Assembly: GCA_031268245.1 (NCBI GenBank)
Contig: JAIRXN010000138.1
Span: forward strand, 1-24,499
Source: Treponema sp.
GTDB taxonomy: Bacteria > Spirochaetota > Spirochaetia > Treponematales > Breznakiellaceae
Reading direction: 5' to 3'
DNA length: 24,499 bases
In this document: positions 1 to 6,711 of the stretch, one piece after another
Layout: every line of letters begins with the position of its first letter
Position numbering within the stretch: the first letter of the stretch is position 1
Made by a program: the position numbers and the translations under genes
The notes under the pieces: model-generated
Database searches by the model: none
Seen by the model: the letters and a program-made list of their open reading frames with translations, nothing else
What the model was told of the DNA's origin: nothing

Positions 1-9
1 CGGAATAAA

Positions 10-1008
10 TTAAACCTGCCCCGCAGAACCCAGAACGTTCTTGTTCTTGTGTGCGTAGAGCTTCTTGAGTTCATCCCGGGCCGGCCCCAGATACTTACGG
101 GGGTCAAACTCGTCGGGTTTTTCCGCAAAGACCTTACGGATCATGGCGGTCATGGCGAGCCGTCCGTCGGAATCGATGTTGATCTTGCAGACCGCGCTCT
201 TGGCGGCCTTACGGAGCTGCTCTTCGGGGATACCCACCGAGTCGCTAAGCTTGCCGCCGAATTTTTCGATAATTTGCACATACTCAATGGGTACCGATGA
301 GGAACCGTGGAGCACGATGGGGAAGCCGGGAATCTGCTTTTCGATCTCTTCCAGGATGTCGAAGCGGAGCGGGGGAGGGATCAGTATACCGTTGGCGTCC
401 CTGGTGCACTGTTCCGGCTTGAATTTTGCCCGGCCGTGGCTGGTTCCAATGGAAATGGCCAGGGAATCTACCTTTGTCTTGCCGACAAAATCGACAACTT
501 CGGAAGGCTGGGTATAGTGGCTGTGCTCAGCGGAAACATCGTCTTCAACACCGGCCAGGACGCCGAGTTCCCCTTCCACGGTAACATAGTCCTTCTGGGC
601 ATGGGCAAAATCCACGACTTTGCGGGTCAGCGCCACGTTTTCATCGTAGGGAAGGTGGGAACCGTCTATCATCACGCTGGAAAAACCGGTTTCGATACAG
701 TCCTTACAGAGTTCAAAGCTGTCGCCGTGGTCGAGGTGCAGTACAATGGGAATATCACAGCCCAGTTCATGGGCAAATTCCACCGCTCCCTTGGCCATAT
801 TTTTCAACAGATTCTGGTTGGCGTATTTCCTGGCGCCGGAAGAGACCTGAAGAATTACCGGAGACCTGGTTTCCACACAGGCCTGGATGATTGCCTGCAT
901 CTGTTCCATATTGTTAAAATTGTAGGCAGGAAGAGCATAGCCGCCTTTTACGGCCTTTTCAAAGAGGGCCTTGGTATTTACCAGGCCCAGCTCCCTATAG
1001 CTGGTCAT
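10..1008 (-). CDS. fba: Class II fructose-1,6-bisphosphate aldolase
   Basis: This cytoplasmic, metal-dependent glycolytic enzyme interconverts fructose-1,6-bisphosphate with dihydroxyacetone phosphate and glyceraldehyde-3-phosphate. The 332-residue barrel is complete. HLDHGDS at residues 91-97 carries the catalytic Asp93 and metal ligand His94. EGELG lies at 145-149, a second metal His is in GTSHG near 191, and a third is in VLHGSS at 234. CKINIDSD near the C terminus matches the phosphate-binding segment of the long class II form. The ATG at 1008 has AAGGAGT seven to eight bases upstream on the minus strand. The gene is divergent from the one at 1061 with only 52 bp between them, so its promoter reaches into that neighbour. 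I recall T. pallidum also keeping an aldolase gene beside flaA genes. Identification is secure. Confidence 0.97.
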   Translation of the reverse strand: MTSYRELGLVNTKALFEKAVKGGYALPAYNFNNMEQMQAIIQACVETRSPVILQVSSGARKYANQNLLKNMAKGAVEFAHELGCDIPIVLHLDHGDSFELCKDCIETGFSSVMIDGSHLPYDENVALTRKVVDFAHAQKDYVTVEGELGVLAGVEDDVSAEHSHYTQPSEVVDFVGKTKVDSLAISIGTSHGRAKFKPEQCTRDANGILIPPPLRFDILEEIEKQIPGFPIVLHGSSSVPIEYVQIIEKFGGKLSDSVGIPEEQLRKAAKSAVCKINIDSDGRLAMTAMIRKVFAEKPDEFDPRKYLGPARDELKKLYAHKNKNVLGSAGQV

Positions 1009-1039
1009 AACATACTCCTTAATGAATTAAGATACTTCA

Positions 1040-1068
1040 ATACTAGGCGAAAGGTTTATAATGGTCAA
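1040..1068 (-). promoter_or_regulatory. Putative sigma70 promoter of fba
   Basis: Read on the minus strand, TTGACC (1068-1063) is followed after exactly 17 bp by TAGTAT (1045-1040). This matches the -35 well and the -10 moderately, and would start transcription near 1033, leaving a leader of about 25 nt. The -35 box falls inside the first codons of the divergent gene at 1061. A small palindrome, CTTAAT-GA-ATTAAG (1018-1031), lies in the leader next to the ribosome binding site. Confidence 0.5.
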
Positions 1069-2047
1069 TGATGACGGTATAAAGAGTAAAATATTGAAGA
1101 TCCAAAAAACCGAATCGAAAAAGAAACGAAGTTTCTTGTGGAAACTGCTCTGCGCCGTCCTCATACTTACTCCGCTCATCTTCTTTGCCGTTCTTTTTTA
1201 CCTTCGCGATCCGGTGCTTGTGGTGAATGACGTCTATTTTTCCGCACTCTACGGGCCCCAAAGGCTCCTCTTTTCCAGGCTTGAAGCCTCTTTGAGGCTA
1301 TTCAGACCGGTAAAGGCTGTTACCATTGCGGAAAACGCCGGGGCCGACATCGTTGTTCTGGCTCTGGAGGACGCCTCTCCCCGGCCTTTCTGCGTTATTG
1401 CGCCCAGCCGTTATGCCGGCAGCCTCAGGCGCTACACGGAAAAATATCCGGAAATAGATGCCGCAATCCTGGGGGATGATCCCGGGCAGCCTCCCGGAAG
1501 CGCCCCGGCTTCCGTAAATTCATCTGTACTGTGGTTCAGCGCGGATCGGAATGCGGATTATTACCGGGCGGGTCTTGCGGCGGGTCTTTTGGCCCGGGGA
1601 GAGGGACGCATCCTCGTTTTTTACAACACTTTTCCGCTTTCCGCACAGCAGGAAGCCTTCCGTCTGGCCCTCCGGGAGCAGGGATATCAGAGGGAACCTG
1701 AAATGATAAATTCCAGGGAAGAATATTCCAGTTTCGACGATGTATCCTGTGTCATTTTGGCCGGTCATGCGCCGGAATTTCTCAACCGCAACCTCAATAT
1801 ACCGGTAGTTCTCTTTTCCTGGATCGATCCTGACAAAACAAGCCGGAATACCTGTGTTATTTTTGATGATTCCCACTGGACGCTGATTGTTCCCATGGTT
1901 TTGGGTATAAAAAATTCCGGCCCTCTGGCAGAGCTGAGGGGAAGGAGTATACCTTCAAAGATGAAATTTCTGCCCAACCGTATAGAAAACCGGAATTTCA
2001 AAAGGATCTTGAAATCTTTTACTAAAAGGGCCTGGCAGACCGGTTGA
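1061..2047 (+). CDS. Membrane-anchored protein resembling a periplasmic sugar-binding protein
   Basis: I do not recognise a named gene. The 328-residue protein starts with a lysine-rich stretch and one hydrophobic segment (about residues 26-48), which should anchor it in the inner membrane with the rest outside. No Cys lipobox is visible. The body has the alternating strand and helix look of type I periplasmic binding proteins (the LacI, ribose-binding and BMP fold): a GADIVVLAL strand, then YYRAGLAAGLLARGEGRILVFYN followed by AFRLALREQGY, a pattern typical of the junction between the two lobes, and later NIPVVLFSWIDP. There is no helix-turn-helix, so it is not a LacI-type repressor. It may sense or hold a ligand at the membrane; the ligand is unknown. 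The ATG at 1061 has AGGCGAAAGG just upstream (1045-1054). Confidence 0.7.
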   Translation: MVNDDGIKSKILKIQKTESKKKRSFLWKLLCAVLILTPLIFFAVLFYLRDPVLVVNDVYFSALYGPQRLLFSRLEASLRLFRPVKAVTIAENAGADIVVLALEDASPRPFCVIAPSRYAGSLRRYTEKYPEIDAAILGDDPGQPPGSAPASVNSSVLWFSADRNADYYRAGLAAGLLARGEGRILVFYNTFPLSAQQEAFRLALREQGYQREPEMINSREEYSSFDDVSCVILAGHAPEFLNRNLNIPVVLFSWIDPDKTSRNTCVIFDDSHWTLIVPMVLGIKNSGPLAELRGRSIPSKMKFLPNRIENRNFKRILKSFTKRAWQTG

Positions 2048-2053
2048 GGGATA

Positions 2054-2080
2054 TCAAAAAAATGACTTTTGTGCCGATAA
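2054..2080 (+). promoter_or_regulatory. Sigma28-like flagellar promoter upstream of the flaA genes
   Basis: GCCGATAA at 2073-2080 equals the full -10 consensus of flagellar sigma factor FliA (sigma28). At the expected 11-bp distance the -35 position holds TCAAAAAA (2054-2061), a weak match to TAAAGTTT. Predicted start is near 2087, about 100 nt before the first flaA start. The exact -10 beside flagellar sheath genes is the main support; the poor -35 keeps confidence moderate. Confidence 0.45.
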
Positions 2081-2092
2081 TGGACGGAAGGT

Positions 2093-2121
2093 TTGACAAA
2101 AACATAAGAAGGAAATATAAT
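2093..2121 (+). promoter_or_regulatory. Perfect-consensus sigma70 promoter of the flaA genes
   Basis: TTGACA (2093-2098), a 17-bp spacer and TATAAT (2116-2121) are an exact match to the housekeeping promoter consensus in both boxes and spacing. Transcription would start near 2128, giving a leader of about 58 nt before the ATG at 2186. With the sigma28-like site just upstream, this suggests strong basal expression plus a possible flagellar-regulon input. Within 2048-2185 I see no other feature and no clear terminator for the preceding gene. Confidence 0.75.
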
Positions 2122-2185
2122 GAGGCTAAGATCTCGTTTCCCAATAACAGATTCATGGATGGATCTGGGTCAAAGGAGTATTTGA

Positions 2186-2965
2186 ATGAAACATAATGGT
2201 ATCGGGGCTATCTGCCTTATTTTGATGGCAAGTCTGGGTTTGCCGGTATTTGGTGATGAAACTACCGTCAATCTTGAATCCAGAGTCATTGAGGATTTCA
2301 GCGGTTCATCCGGTCTTACATGGAAGGCTACGGCAAGTAAGTTTGCCCACACAGAGACGGATGATGAAGGGAATGTTACCGATGAATATCCGAAGCTGGC
2401 TACGGTGGAAGCCTGGCCCACGGCTATTTATAAGAAGGCGGCCCTTGCAAATCAGGAAGAAACCCCCAAGAGCCTGGGCATCAACGGTAGTTTTGACCGC
2501 CGGGGTTACAACTGGATCGATGTCTATGCCACGCAGACCAACGATAACGGCGAAGAAGCGCGGTACGAGATACCTCTTCCCGGCCGGACTCAGTATTTGG
2601 ATATGTGGGTATGGGGTTCCAACCTTAACTATTACATAGAAGCGTACATCCGGGATTATCAGGGAGTGGTGCATAATCTCCGCTTCGGAAATATCGGGTA
2701 TACGGGGTGGCGGAACATCAGAACCAATATCCCCAACCATATTCCCCAGTATAAGAGGATACTTCCGCGGCTGGAAAGCCTTAAATTCATCAAATTCCGT
2801 ATCTGGACACAGCCGGTCGAAAGGGTCAATGATTTCTATATTTACTTTAACCAGTTCAAGATCCTTACGGATACTTTTGAATCCCTCTACGACGGGGATG
2901 AACTGGCGGATCCTGAGTATGTACAACAGCTCTGGGATAATTCCGGCGATGGATCTGCGAATTAA
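2186..2965 (+). CDS. flaA: FlaA-family flagellar filament sheath protein (first copy)
   Basis: FlaA proteins form the outer sheath layer around the FlaB core of periplasmic flagella in spirochetes. The 259-residue product begins with a signal peptide (MKHNGIGAICLILMASLG, likely cut after VFG near residue 23). The mature part shows family features: VIEDFSG at the start, LGINGSFDRRGYNWIDV, a beta-rich core with LDMWVWGSNLNYYIEAYIRD, GYTGWRNIRTNIP, and a late IYFNQFKILTD strand. The ATG at 2186 has AAAGGAG (2172-2178) at good spacing. It is followed after 22 nt by a second, diverged family member, so the two probably share a transcript. Which copy corresponds to FlaA1 or FlaA2 of other treponemes cannot be decided by eye. 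Confidence 0.88.
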   Translation: MKHNGIGAICLILMASLGLPVFGDETTVNLESRVIEDFSGSSGLTWKATASKFAHTETDDEGNVTDEYPKLATVEAWPTAIYKKAALANQEETPKSLGINGSFDRRGYNWIDVYATQTNDNGEEARYEIPLPGRTQYLDMWVWGSNLNYYIEAYIRDYQGVVHNLRFGNIGYTGWRNIRTNIPNHIPQYKRILPRLESLKFIKFRIWTQPVERVNDFYIYFNQFKILTDTFESLYDGDELADPEYVQQLWDNSGDGSAN

Positions 2966-2987
2966 CGGCTTGGAAGGAGTTATAAAG

Positions 2988-3710
2988 ATGAAACGTGCAG
3001 TAATTATTGCCCTTGTTCTGGTATGCGCCGGATTTGCATTTGCCCAGTCTGATGACAGCGATGCTCCCCAGGCGGAGTTAATCGGTATTGATACGGCTCA
3101 GCAGAAACTGAAAGAGATCTCCGTTGAAAAGTTTGAGCATGACGGATATTGGGCTTCCTCTATGTCAACCGATTCAGGATATACGACTACAAAGCTTTTT
3201 GCGGGGGCCCCGGCAGGTAAAGTGCCTTTGGAAGAAGAAGAGGGAATGGATATTCCCGACAGGCTTGTCCTGGGTACCAGGGTCGATTTCCTCCGCCGGG
3301 GACACACAAGCTTTACGCTCTATCCCTTAAGGCCCATTCCAATTGAGGGGATCACCAAGACAATCTCCGTCTGGGTCGTAGGACGTAACTACAACCATGA
3401 ACTCAAGATCCTCATCGAAGACTTTTTCGGCAGACCCTATGAACTCTATGTGGGTACCCTCAACTTCCAGGGCTGGAAAAGGCTTACTGTGGCCATTCCT
3501 CCCCAGGCGGAAGACGGGATAAACGGCATTGTCCAGAGGAATTACCATTACAATAATCAGTTGGGCCTCAAGTTAACGGGTTTCCGTATCGAGTGCGATC
3601 CCATGGAGGCTTTCGGCAGTTATTACATCTACCTGGATGACCTCCGGGCAACGGTAGATCTCTTTGCCGAAGACAACCGCGACCCCGACGACATGAACGA
3701 TGCGTGGTAA
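2988..3710 (+). CDS. flaA: FlaA-family flagellar filament sheath protein (second copy)
   Basis: This is the second sheath-family protein, 240 residues, exported by a clear Sec signal peptide (MKRAVIIALVLVCAGFAFAQ, cleavage expected at AFA-Q). The core resembles its neighbour in layout: LVLGTRVDFLRRG, ITKTISVWVVGRNYNHELKILIEDFFG, LNFQGWKRLTVAIP, and YYIYLDDLRATVDLF near the end. The tail is acidic (EDNRDPDDMNDAW). An open frame extends upstream to 2829 over the first flaA, but the ATG at 2988 has GGAAGGA (2972-2978) and begins exactly at the signal peptide, so I use it. The two copies differ too much for a recent duplication and probably have distinct places in the sheath. Confidence 0.87.
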   Translation: MKRAVIIALVLVCAGFAFAQSDDSDAPQAELIGIDTAQQKLKEISVEKFEHDGYWASSMSTDSGYTTTKLFAGAPAGKVPLEEEEGMDIPDRLVLGTRVDFLRRGHTSFTLYPLRPIPIEGITKTISVWVVGRNYNHELKILIEDFFGRPYELYVGTLNFQGWKRLTVAIPPQAEDGINGIVQRNYHYNNQLGLKLTGFRIECDPMEAFGSYYIYLDDLRATVDLFAEDNRDPDDMNDAW

Positions 3711-3793
3711 AATCGTTATCGCACTTAAGATTTAAGTAATCGCGAACCTCACGAACAGAAGAGTAAAAGTTCGTGCGGCTTGCGGTTTCTTGT
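3711..3793. other. Gap between convergent genes with weak inverted repeats
   Basis: This 83-bp gap separates the second flaA from the convergent gene at 3794. CACGAAC (3750-3756) and GTTCGTG (3769-3775) form a perfect 7-bp arm hairpin with a 12-nt loop. CTTAA-GAT-TTAAG lies at 3724-3736. Neither is followed by a T run on either strand, so I do not call an intrinsic terminator. Confidence 0.4.
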
Positions 3794-4513
3794 TTACGTT
3801 TGTGTGTGCGAATACAGAATAGCTCTTCCCCGCTTCCCAACCCGTTTAACAATCCCGATTTTATTCAGTACATAGAGTGTTTTGCCGGCAAGGGGGGCCT
3901 GTATCCGGGCCTGTTTTGCCAGATCCCGGACGGTAAACTCCGTTCCGGGGGCAAACGGAACAAAGCGCCGGTAATCGGAGATGTTTTTAAGTTCTATCGA
4001 CTCATGCCAGGCAAGGAGTTCCCGGTCACGGATGCTTGCGCCCCTGCGCCGCCAGGAACCTTTGCCGTCGTCCACCCTTTTTTCCTTCACATCAATCAGC
4101 GCCAGCTCTATGGCAAGAGAGGGAAGAAGGGGCAGTTCCGGGGCGTAGAGCAGGTTTTTGAAGAGATCCCAGACGCTGCCGTCCCGGTTACTCTTGCGGC
4201 TGCGGATTAGACTTCCTTCTGTATCATAGAGCTCGATATATTTGTGAATTACTACCGGATGGATGATCCGCACAGGGGAGAGGCGGCAGAGAGAGCGGAG
4301 TTTCTCATCCAGAGGGCCGAAACTCCCTGTCTGGATCTCCAGCGCTTCCCCTCCGCCGGTATAGACATCGCAGACATAGTTCTCCAGTTCATATTCAGTT
4401 TGTCCTGTTTCACCCGCATAGCGGTATTTTAGCGCCCGGTGCAGGCTTGATTCCCGCTCGGTCCCTATGGAGTGCGGGGGGGCTGTTTTCTGCCGCTGGG
4501 CTGCCTTTTTCAT
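3794..4513 (-). CDS. Unrecognised protein, possible PD-(D/E)XK-like core plus winged helix
   Basis: I do not recognise the family. The 239-residue protein has two visible parts. Residues 18-75 contain ESSLHRALK (Glu21), GQTEYELENYVCDV (Asp49) and EALEIQTGSF (Glu59-Ile-Gln61), which fits the order of active-site residues in PD-(D/E)XK nucleases, with Gln in place of the usual Lys. Residues 191-236 (FTVRDLAKQA, then KTLYVLNKIGIVKRVGKRGRAI) look like a winged helix that could bind DNA. A basic middle segment, KGSWRRRGASIRDRE, lies at 151-165. The ATG at 4513 overlaps the stop of the gene at 4749 as ATGA, so the pair is probably translationally coupled; no separate ribosome binding site is obvious. 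It is a strand-reversed island between flaA and mraZ. Nuclease activity is only a hypothesis. Confidence 0.72.
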   Translation of the reverse strand: MKKAAQRQKTAPPHSIGTERESSLHRALKYRYAGETGQTEYELENYVCDVYTGGGEALEIQTGSFGPLDEKLRSLCRLSPVRIIHPVVIHKYIELYDTEGSLIRSRKSNRDGSVWDLFKNLLYAPELPLLPSLAIELALIDVKEKRVDDGKGSWRRRGASIRDRELLAWHESIELKNISDYRRFVPFAPGTEFTVRDLAKQARIQAPLAGKTLYVLNKIGIVKRVGKRGRAILYSHTQT

Positions 4514-4749
4514 GTAAATTCCAGAAGATCTTCCGCGCTCAAAAGCTCCAGCAAATGGTAGGTTTCGGAACTTCCCTTGGTGTTTTTTGTGCGTATACCC
4601 GCAATCCGGTAGGCTACCATCCTGTTTGTAGAAAGGGGGAGGGGAAGGACGTTCCCATTGATATCCACTATCCCGTTGACGGGAAGCTTTCCGGGGATCT
4701 CCTGGACATCGCCTTCGGGAAACACAATGAAATACTCTTCCATGAACAT
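4510..4749 (-). CDS. Small unrecognised protein coupled to the gene at 4513
   Basis: This 79-residue ORF ends in an ATGA overlap with the next gene, strong evidence that it is real. The sequence looks beta-rich and soluble: EEYFIVFPEGDVQEIPGKLP, VDINGNVLPLPLS, MVAYRIAGI, YHLLELLSAEDL. There is no signal peptide, membrane segment or cysteine. Two ATG codons lie two codons apart (4749 and 4743); the ribosome binding site is poor, with only an AGGA well upstream, so the exact start is uncertain. As the upstream member of a two-gene unit it may act with, or set the level of, the larger protein. I cannot assign a function. Confidence 0.65.
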   Translation of the reverse strand: MFMEEYFIVFPEGDVQEIPGKLPVNGIVDINGNVLPLPLSTNRMVAYRIAGIRTKNTKGSSETYHLLELLSAEDLLEFT

Positions 4750-4850
4750 AAAAAAAAGTTTAATCCTGAAAGCTAAATTAATAAACTATACGTGTGTATA
4801 GGAAAATAAAAAAAAACTTTGCTATCTATAATTTTTTTTCCGTTTTTCTG

Positions 4851-4879
4851 TTTACAGGGGGAATTTGATATGTTATACA
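4851..4879 (+). promoter_or_regulatory. Sigma70 promoter of the mraZ-dcw operon
   Basis: TTTACA (4851-4856), a 17-bp spacer and TATACA (4874-4879) form a good housekeeping promoter, with a predicted start near 4886. This places the start inside the repeat cluster at 4881-4913, as expected for repression by a protein bound there. No other promoter of similar quality was found by eye further along the operon. Confidence 0.65.
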
Positions 4880-4880
4880 G

Positions 4881-4913
4881 AAAGTGGGTGGGGAAAAGTA
4901 GGTCATAGTGGGG
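4881..4913 (+). promoter_or_regulatory. Putative MraZ boxes (three direct repeats)
   Basis: Three related direct repeats lie across the predicted transcription start: AAAGTGGGT (4881-4889), AAAGTAGGT (4895-4903) and ATAGTGGGG (4905-4913). Corresponding positions are 14 and 10 bp apart. MraZ in other bacteria binds clusters of GTGGG-type repeats at its own promoter, and mraZ is the first gene here, so autoregulation is the natural reading. The middle copy is degenerate. Confidence 0.6.
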
Positions 4914-4987
4914 GAAAATGTTATACATATTCGCTTTAAGCGGTATCGTATACGCAATTTCCCTGTGTTTGCGGCCTGGAGGGGCAC

Positions 4988-5431
4988 ATGAATCTGTTGA
5001 CTGGAGAGCAGAGAGCGACCCTGGACGAAAAGAACAGGATCAATCTGCCCTCCAGGCTCAGATCCGCCATGGAAACAGAGACCGTTTGGGTAACCAAAGG
5101 AAACGAAAAATGCATCTGGGTTTTTCCTCCCGAAGCGTGGAACTCTTTTGTTGAGAGTATCAAGAACAGTCCCAATCTTGACATGGAAATGCTCGAGTGG
5201 GCGCAGTTCCGGTTCATTACTCCCGCAACAGAGGCCGAAGTCGACAAGGCGGGCCGTATTGCCCTGCCCCAAAATGTCCGGGATCATGCGCTCCTCAGTA
5301 AGGATTGCATGATTTGCGGAATGGGGCAACGGCTTGCGATCTGGGCTCAGGATCAATACGAGGCATATTACAAGGAGCATGAGGCGATGACCCCGCTTGT
5401 TGTAAAAGCTATTGGTCATATTTCTTTTTAA
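4988..5431 (+). CDS. mraZ: MraZ, AbrB-fold transcriptional regulator of the dcw operon
   Basis: MraZ is a ring-forming DNA-binding protein with two SpoVT/AbrB-type half-repeats that regulates its own division operon. The 147-residue product has both: LLTGEQRATLDEKNRINLPSRLR at the N terminus and TEAEVDKAGRIALPQNVRDHA around residues 81-101, each with the D-x-(K)-x-R-I-x-(L)P signature. The order mraZ-rsmH-ftsL is the classic start of the dcw cluster. The ATG at 4988 has GGAGGGG immediately upstream, and rsmH follows after 8 nt. A longer overlapping frame opens at 4918 in another phase but has no such support. GTGGG-type repeats at its promoter suggest it controls the following genes. Confidence 0.95.
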   Translation: MNLLTGEQRATLDEKNRINLPSRLRSAMETETVWVTKGNEKCIWVFPPEAWNSFVESIKNSPNLDMEMLEWAQFRFITPATEAEVDKAGRIALPQNVRDHALLSKDCMICGMGQRLAIWAQDQYEAYYKEHEAMTPLVVKAIGHISF

Positions 5432-5439
5432 GGATTGGG

Positions 5440-6423
5440 ATGCCAGGCTTGAAAATTGAACCGGACACAAAACAAGATTCTATGCGATTCGTTCATACGC
5501 CGGTTTTACTGGAGGAGTGCCTGGAATACCTTGCCCCCCGAAAGGAAGGGGAGTTGATGGTGGATGCGACCCAGGGCGAAGGGGGGCACAGTTTTGCCTT
5601 CCTGTCCCGCTTCCCCGATCTCAGGCTTATCGGGATCGATGCGGATCCGGTGATTCAGGAGAAGGCAAAGGAACGGCTTAAGGATTTTGGAGAACGTGTA
5701 CAGTTTTATCCGGGCTGGGCCCAATCTTTTTTTGCCGCCTTTCCTTCGGAGTTCAAGAGGCCCGATACGGTGCTCCTCGATTTGGGTGTATCCATGTTTC
5801 ATTATGAGGAATCGGGCAGGGGTTTCAGCTTCCGCAAGGATGAGAAGCTGGACATGAGGATAGATCCTTCCTCTTCCCTCAGTGCGGCAGACCTTGTGGC
5901 GCGTCTTCCCGAGAAGGAACTTGCCGATTTGCTCTATATCAATGCGGGGGAACGTTTTTCCCGCAGAATAGCCCGGGCAATTGCGGAGGCTCGTTCCCAT
6001 TCCCGGCTGGAGAGCAGCGCCGCTCTCTCCGCCCTGGTGGAATCCTGTTACCCGCCCGCCGGGAAGTACGGGCCGGTGCATCCGGCTACCAAGACCTTCC
6101 AGGCATTGAGGGCGGCGGTGAACGGAGAACTTTCCCGGCTGCAGGATCTTCTTGAAGGGGCTTTCCGGATTCTGGAAAGCGGGGGAAGGATGGGGGTTAT
6201 CAGTTTTAATTCGGGGGAAGACAGGATCGTCAAATATTTCTTCCGGGAAAAAAACCGGGACTGTACCTGTCCGCCTGAAGAGCCGATATGTAGATGTGAG
6301 GGGAAACGGGTTCTCAACATCCTCACCCGGAAGGGGATTGTCCCCCGGAAGGAAGAAAAAGAATCGAATCCCGCCTCCCGGAGCGCGCGGCTCCGGGTAA
6401 TAGAAAAATTGCTGGACGAATAA
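5440..6423 (+). CDS. rsmH: 16S rRNA (cytosine-1402-N4)-methyltransferase
   Basis: RsmH (formerly MraW) uses S-adenosylmethionine to methylate N4 of cytidine 1402 in the 16S rRNA decoding centre. The 327-residue protein has the family blocks in order: HTPVLLEECLEYL, DATQGEGGHS (SAM-binding loop), GIDADP, LDLGVSMFHYEESGRGFSF, KLDMRIDPSSSLSAADLV, HPATKTFQALRAAVNGEL, and GVISFNSGEDRIVKYFFR. The usual SLEDR triplet is SGEDR here, a minor departure. A Cys-rich patch CTCPPEEPICRC near residue 280 matches the short Cys cluster common in the family. The ATG at 5440 has AAGGA at 5430-5434; an internal ATG at 5482, just before the first conserved block, is the alternative. Ten bases separate it from the ftsL-like gene. 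Confidence 0.95.
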   Translation: MPGLKIEPDTKQDSMRFVHTPVLLEECLEYLAPRKEGELMVDATQGEGGHSFAFLSRFPDLRLIGIDADPVIQEKAKERLKDFGERVQFYPGWAQSFFAAFPSEFKRPDTVLLDLGVSMFHYEESGRGFSFRKDEKLDMRIDPSSSLSAADLVARLPEKELADLLYINAGERFSRRIARAIAEARSHSRLESSAALSALVESCYPPAGKYGPVHPATKTFQALRAAVNGELSRLQDLLEGAFRILESGGRMGVISFNSGEDRIVKYFFREKNRDCTCPPEEPICRCEGKRVLNILTRKGIVPRKEEKESNPASRSARLRVIEKLLDE

Positions 6424-6433
6424 GGCGAAAGGA

Positions 6434-6709
6434 ATGAAACGGTATATACTGTTCTATTTTTTTGTTCTCAGCGTACCGCTGCTTCTGGCTTTGAATGCAT
6501 GGCAGGCGGAACGTTATGCGGAACTGCGCAGGGATGTAAAAGAACTGGAGGCTTCCCAGGAAGAATGGCTGGAGAGCAATAAGCGGCTCATTGCCGGGAT
6601 CGCCGTTCTTTCGTCCTCTGAGCGGATCGAGCATATTGCCAGTCACGAACTTCAGTTTGAGAAGATACATCCTGAATCCGTGTTACAGATCCGTATAGAA
6701 GGAGAATAG
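6434..6709 (+). CDS. ftsL: FtsL-like bitopic cell-division protein
   Basis: FtsL is a small single-pass divisome protein that works with FtsB and FtsQ to activate septal synthesis by FtsW. The assignment rests on position (directly after rsmH, before murF) and architecture: a short N-terminal tail, one membrane segment at about residues 4-20 (YILFYFFVLSVPLLLALNA), then a charged helical stretch at 25-55 suited to a coiled coil (AELRRDVKELEASQEEW), then an IEHIASHELQFEKI segment resembling the FtsL/DivIC region where lengths and signals converge. At 91 residues it has the usual size. AAGGCGAAAGGA precedes the ATG at 6434. Sequence conservation in this family is weak, so the name is mainly by context. 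Confidence 0.8.
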   Translation: MKRYILFYFFVLSVPLLLALNAWQAERYAELRRDVKELEASQEEWLESNKRLIAGIAVLSSSERIEHIASHELQFEKIHPESVLQIRIEGE

Positions 6710-6711
6710 GA

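Larger units (their letters stand above)
4750..4987. promoter_or_regulatory. Divergent control region between the minus-strand pair and mraZ
   Basis: This 238-bp region has no convincing gene. Its left half is very AT-rich: an A tract at 4807-4816 and a T tract at 4831-4839 lie just upstream of the mraZ promoter, where they could act as an UP element. TATAC-GTGT-GTATA (4787-4800) is a short perfect inverted repeat that could be an operator for the minus-strand pair. The right half holds the mraZ promoter and three repeats listed separately, then a leader of about 100 nt ending in GGAGGGG before the mraZ ATG. Confidence 0.6.

Noticed and set aside
307..1071. 254-residue open frame on the plus strand opposite the aldolase gene
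   Set aside because: It is the antisense shadow of a certain gene, has no recognisable domain and no ribosome site.
2306..2926. 206-residue open frame antisense to the first flaA
   Set aside because: The plus strand encodes a clear exported FlaA protein with promoter and ribosome site.
4787..4800. TATAC-GTGT-GTATA as a candidate dif or Xer site
   Set aside because: It is too short and lacks two 11-bp arms around a 6-bp centre; a small operator is more likely.
4827..4832. Perfect TATAAT box upstream of mraZ
   Set aside because: No -35-like sequence lies 16-18 bp upstream (only an A tract), so TTTACA-N17-TATACA further down is preferred.
4918..5154. 78-residue frame with a hydrophobic start in the mraZ leader
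   Set aside because: It lacks a good ribosome site and runs into mraZ in another phase; the hydrophobic start is an effect of the AT-rich leader.
4826..5470. 214-residue minus-strand frame over mraZ
   Set aside because: It overlaps a certain gene and its promoter, and shows no family motif.
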